Shown in pieces: positions 60,418 through 64,000 of a stretch of DNA of 64,000 nucleotides. A program made the position numbers and the translations under genes. Position 1 is the stretch's first letter, and the number at the start of each line of letters is the position of its first letter. Origin of the DNA: Thiobacillus sp. Its GTDB lineage: Bacteria > Pseudomonadota > Gammaproteobacteria > Burkholderiales > Thiobacillaceae. Under the pieces are notes generated by a model, which saw only the letters and a program-made list of their open reading frames with translations, made no database searches and was not told the origin of the DNA. The stretch covers positions 1 to 64,000 of the forward strand of contig NZ_JANJXQ010000050.1 of the NCBI RefSeq assembly GCF_024708915.1. The letters are read 5' to 3'.

Positions 60418-61401
60418 ATGTTCTCTCCTGAGCATCTCTGGGCGCGCACCGGCGTGCTCACGGTGCTGCTTTTCCCGCTTGCCGCACTGTTTGCCGTCAT
60501 CTCCGGCGTACGCCGGCTGGCGTATCGCCGTGGCTGGCTGACTCCGGTTGCGGTGGGGGTACCGGTGCTCGTCGTCGGCAACATTACTGTCGGCGGCAGC
60601 GGCAAAACACCGCTGACGATCTGGCTGGTGAACTGGCTGCGTGCGCGCGGGTATCGCCCGGGCGTGGTCAGCCGCGGCTATGGCGGCACGGCGCGCGGCT
60701 GCGTCGACGTGCAGGCCGACAGCCCGCCGGCGGAAGTCGGCGACGAGCCCTTGCTGATCCATCTCAAGACCGCGGCGCCGGTGGTGGTCGGGCGCGACCG
60801 GGTGGCAGCGGCACGCACCTTGCTGGCGCGTCATCCCGGAGTGGACATGATCGTCGCCGACGATGGCCTGCAGCACTACCGCCTGCAGCGTGACATCGAA
60901 CTGGCAGTGATTGATGCGGCGAACGGGCTGGGCAACGGCTGGCTGCTGCCGGCGGGCCCTTTGCGCGAGCCGCGGAGCCGGCTGCGCAGCGTGGATGCGG
61001 TGGTCCAGGTGGTGCGCGGCGGCGCCGGATCGCAGGGATTCAGCGGGGCATGGCGCGCCGACTACCGTGCCGGTCAGGCCTATCGTCTGCGTGCGCCGCA
61101 GGAAAAAATAGCGCTCAGCAAACTGCCGGCGTGCGACTGGCTAGCCGTGACCGGGATCGGCCGTCCGCAGGGATTTTTTGCCATGCTCGAGGCGCATGGC
61201 ATCCGTTTCAGCCCGCGTGCTTTCGCTGATCATCACGCCTTTCAGCCGCAGGATCTGCCTGCCGGCGCAGCCGTGCTGATGACGGAAAAAGACGCGGTAA
61301 AATGCCGCGCATTTGCTGGGGTAGACTGGTGGGCGGTGGAACTCGACGTCACCCCGGAATCCGGATTCGTCGACTGGCTGGACGCACGCATCAAACAATA
61401 A
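60418..61401 (+). CDS. lpxK: Tetraacyldisaccharide 4'-kinase
   Basis: A 327-residue inner-membrane-associated kinase that phosphorylates the lipid A precursor at the 4' position. Seen: VGNITVGGSGKTPLTIWL (P-loop), SRGYGG, GDEPLLIHLKT, VADDGLQHYRLQRD and ADHHAFQPQDL. One N-terminal membrane helix. ATG at 60418 is used; another ATG at 60414 is out of frame. Confidence 0.95.
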   Translation: MFSPEHLWARTGVLTVLLFPLAALFAVISGVRRLAYRRGWLTPVAVGVPVLVVGNITVGGSGKTPLTIWLVNWLRARGYRPGVVSRGYGGTARGCVDVQADSPPAEVGDEPLLIHLKTAAPVVVGRDRVAAARTLLARHPGVDMIVADDGLQHYRLQRDIELAVIDAANGLGNGWLLPAGPLREPRSRLRSVDAVVQVVRGGAGSQGFSGAWRADYRAGQAYRLRAPQEKIALSKLPACDWLAVTGIGRPQGFFAMLEAHGIRFSPRAFADHHAFQPQDLPAGAAVLMTEKDAVKCRAFAGVDWWAVELDVTPESGFVDWLDARIKQ

Positions 61402-61434
61402 AGATCCACTGCGTGCGCATCAAGGGAGAAACGT

Positions 61435-62550
61435 ATGAGGATGCAATCATCTGACTGGGGCGACCGCCGCCACCCCTGCCGCTGGGTGGCCGAAACCGGG
61501 GAGGCCGGGTTCTGGGTGCCTGATCGGTCCGAAATCGTCACCCAGTTCTTCACCCGCTACCTGTTTTTTTCGCTGGCAGTCATCTATTTCTCCACGCTGG
61601 AAAGCGTCCCCCCGGTGCTGTTCAGCATCGAGCAGCTGCTGGTCGCGCTCGGCGTTTACTTTTTCCTCAACAGCGGGTTCTTCCACCAGGCGCTGCACGG
61701 CGTCACGCTGCTGAAAATCCGCAGCGCCATGAGTGCCGATCTGCTGATCGTTACCCTGTGCGTGATTCACGATCCCAACCCGATTCCGCCGTCTGCGCTG
61801 GCATTTTTGATGGTGCTGCTGGGCAACGGCATGCGCTACGGCATGCGCCTGTTCACCGAGGTGCTGGGCGGCGTTTTTCTCGGCATGGCGATTTCCTTTG
61901 CCCTGCGCTATCGCCTGGGCGGATTCGAGGTCAGTGCGGGCGATGTGTTCTTCGGCGTGTTCTGGGTCACCCTGGCCTTGTACGCCTACATCCTGATGGG
62001 GCGCATCGAGGGACAGCGGCGCCAGCTCGATTACCGCAGCCGCTTCGATGCGCTGACCGGACTGCTCAACCGCCACGGCCTGCTTGCCGCGGCAGACAAC
62101 ATCTTCGACAAGACGAATACGCGCATCCCGGCCACCGTTTTGTTTGCCGACCTGAACCAGTTCAAGGCGGTCAACGACCGCTATGGCCACGGCGCAGGCG
62201 ATCGCGTGCTGGCAGAATTCGCGCAGATATTCAGCGAATCGGCCGATACGGACGTGTGCGGACGCTGGGGCGGAGACGAATTTGTTGCTATCCTGCCGCT
62301 GCGCGAGGACGCCGCCGTCCGCCAGATTTTCGAGCGCATCGAAGTGCGTACCGCAGCCTGGAGCCACAGCAACGGCCTGCCGATGGCGGTAAGCCTGGGT
62401 GTCAGCCATGCCCCGCGCGACGGTCACGACCTGGTGACGCTGCTGTCGGTCGCCGATATCCATCTTTATCAAAGCAAGTCGCAACAGTCCGAAACGGCCG
62501 CTGCGCCTCCGAACTACAGGACTCTTATCGATGAACCCGAAGCTACTTGA
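61435..62550 (+). CDS. Membrane diguanylate cyclase
   Basis: A 371-residue inner-membrane protein with about five helices in residues 35-185 and a GGDEF domain from about residue 200 ([19 protein letters not shown] with GGDEF at 279-283), predicted to make c-di-GMP. The inhibitory RxxD site is absent: the Arg position is Ala (ADTD). It is inserted between lpxK and the Trm112-like gene, overlapping the latter by 20 bases, where most relatives have no gene. Confidence 0.92.
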   Translation: MRMQSSDWGDRRHPCRWVAETGEAGFWVPDRSEIVTQFFTRYLFFSLAVIYFSTLESVPPVLFSIEQLLVALGVYFFLNSGFFHQALHGVTLLKIRSAMSADLLIVTLCVIHDPNPIPPSALAFLMVLLGNGMRYGMRLFTEVLGGVFLGMAISFALRYRLGGFEVSAGDVFFGVFWVTLALYAYILMGRIEGQRRQLDYRSRFDALTGLLNRHGLLAAADNIFDKTNTRIPATVLFADLNQFKAVNDRYGHGAGDRVLAEFAQIFSESADTDVCGRWGGDEFVAILPLREDAAVRQIFERIEVRTAAWSHSNGLPMAVSLGVSHAPRDGHDLVTLLSVADIHLYQSKSQQSETAAAPPNYRTLIDEPEAT

Positions 62551-62716
62551 AATTCTTGTGTGCCCGGTCTGCAAAAGCCCGCTCGAATGGAAGAAATCCG
62601 CACATGAACTGGTGTGTCGTGCATGCCGTCTCGCCTATCCCATCCGCGACGACATTCCGGTGATGCTGCCGGAAGAGGCGCGTCCGCTGGAGCCAGACGA
62701 AATCCACGGCAAATAA
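62531..62716 (+). CDS. ycaR: Trm112 family zinc-binding protein
   Basis: A 61-residue protein with the Trm112 pattern: [35 protein letters not shown]. Four Cys bind zinc. In bacteria it is conserved between lpxK and kdsB; its job is unclear. Overlaps the diguanylate cyclase gene. Confidence 0.93.
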   Translation: MNPKLLEILVCPVCKSPLEWKKSAHELVCRACRLAYPIRDDIPVMLPEEARPLEPDEIHGK

Positions 62717-62728
62717 CGACAAACCTCC

Positions 62729-63487
62729 ATGCATTTCCGTGTCGTCATTCCCGCGCGCTATGCGTCCAGCCGTCTGCCGGGCAAGCCGCTGGCGGATATC
62801 GGCGGCCGGCCCATGGTGCTGCATGTGCTGGAGCGCGCCTTGCTGGCAGGCGCCGAATCAGTGGTGGTCGCCACCGACGACGCACGCGTGCAGCAGGCGG
62901 TCGAGGCCGCCGGCTATCCGGCCCTGATGACTTCGCCGGCGCACCGGTCGGGCACCGAACGCCTGGTCGAAGTCGCCGAAACACTGGGCTGGTCCGACGA
63001 TACCCTGGTGGTCAATGTGCAGGGCGACGAGCCGCTGATCGATCCGGTGCTGATCCGCGAGGCCGCACGTCAGCTGGTCCTGCACGACGATGCGGTGATG
63101 GCGACGCTGGCACATCCGATCCACGACCATGCCGATTTCGTCAATCCCAACGTCGTCAAGGTGGTCGCCGACGAAGCCGGCTATGCGCTGTATTTCAGCC
63201 GTGCGCCGATCCCCTGGCCGCGCGATGCGTTCGCCGAGCGGCAGCCGATGCCGCACGAGCTCGGCGCGCTGCGCCACATCGGCCTGTACGCCTACCGTGC
63301 AGGTTTCCTGCGCACCTATGCCGGCCTCGCCAGTTCGCCGCTGGAGCGCTACGAGATGCTTGAACAGCTGCGGGTGCTGTGGCACGGCCACCGCATCAGC
63401 CTCGGCATCACGCCCGTCGCGCCGGCTCCGGGGGTCGATACCCCGGAGGATCTGGCGCGGATCCGCGCGCTGTTCAAGGCTGTTTAG
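62729..63487 (+). CDS. kdsB: 3-deoxy-manno-octulosonate cytidylyltransferase
   Basis: A 252-residue enzyme activating KDO as CMP-KDO for lipopolysaccharide. Motifs: [17 protein letters not shown] at the start, [22 protein letters not shown], and [14 protein letters not shown]. Twelve bases after ycaR. Confidence 0.96.
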   Translation: MHFRVVIPARYASSRLPGKPLADIGGRPMVLHVLERALLAGAESVVVATDDARVQQAVEAAGYPALMTSPAHRSGTERLVEVAETLGWSDDTLVVNVQGDEPLIDPVLIREAARQLVLHDDAVMATLAHPIHDHADFVNPNVVKVVADEAGYALYFSRAPIPWPRDAFAERQPMPHELGALRHIGLYAYRAGFLRTYAGLASSPLERYEMLEQLRVLWHGHRISLGITPVAPAPGVDTPEDLARIRALFKAV

Positions 63488-63596
63488 CAGCCTCTTGAAT
63501 CCGCCAATAAAATTTTTTAAGTGTTGCTTGACTCGCGCTTGGCTTAGGCTGTCGCGGTTTGGCACATTTCAGATATCCATATCAAAGGGAGATTAA

Positions 63597-64000
<404 letters not shown>

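Overview
The window is a GC-rich chromosomal segment of a betaproteobacterium, most like the chemolithotrophic or one-carbon-metabolising Nitrosomonadales (Thiobacillus, Sulfuricella and Gallionella relatives). This rests on gene order (exbB-exbD-lpxK-ycaR-kdsB-adk, tsaE-amiC-mutL, yciB-yciI-bolA-ppiC) and on two different formate dehydrogenases. The genus cannot be fixed from the sequence alone.

Layout. 1-4.1 kb: a lipoprotein, a very large c-di-GMP enzyme whose N-terminus is a phage-integrase arm domain, and an orphan HicA-like protein. 4.1-14.3 kb: a self-contained selenocysteine module with a membrane formate dehydrogenase (fdoGHI, in-frame UGA at codon 196 and a bacterial SECIS hairpin), fdhE, selA, a transglutaminase-like gene, selB and tRNA-Sec (selC). 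14.3-17.3 kb: small minus-strand genes, including a guanidine exporter behind a guanidine-II riboswitch. 17.4-20.2 kb: four integron attC sites separating minus-strand cassettes (arginase-like enzyme, three small membrane proteins, secreted cupin), with a YcaC-like hydrolase beyond the last site and no integrase in view.

21.2-39.3 kb: two sigma-54-type promoters, each preceded by GTGACA elements. The first drives a Rieske oxygenase (alpha, beta, reductase, Rieske ferredoxin), a NitT/TauT-type ABC importer with two different permeases and two different ATPases, and a TIM-barrel hydrolase-like protein; a TauE/SafE exporter follows after a terminator. The second drives an NAD-dependent soluble formate dehydrogenase (fdsGBA-fdhD-fdsD) and folK. 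Two proteins of the first set, the ferredoxin and one permease, carry nearly the same CRP-like sensor domain. The composition resembles methanesulfonate oxidation loci: import, oxygenolytic release of sulfite and a C1 unit, sulfite export, formate oxidation. The substrate is an inference. This part is visibly less GC-rich than the flanks and looks acquired.

39.5-64 kb: mostly housekeeping genes: a lipid-linked sugar transfer set (GT2, VTT, GT39), an Hfq with a longer variable loop, ppiC-bolA-yciI-yciB, RNA/tRNA genes (PHP nuclease, YciO, trpS, arfB, queG, tsaE, miaA), cell wall genes (murI, amiC), mutL, xseA, exbBD, lpxK, kdsB and a partial adk. Oddities here are a REP doublet, a repeat inside the murI start region, and two IscR/Rrf2-like operators in front of an S24-like protein without its catalytic lysine and an unrecognised 150-residue protein.
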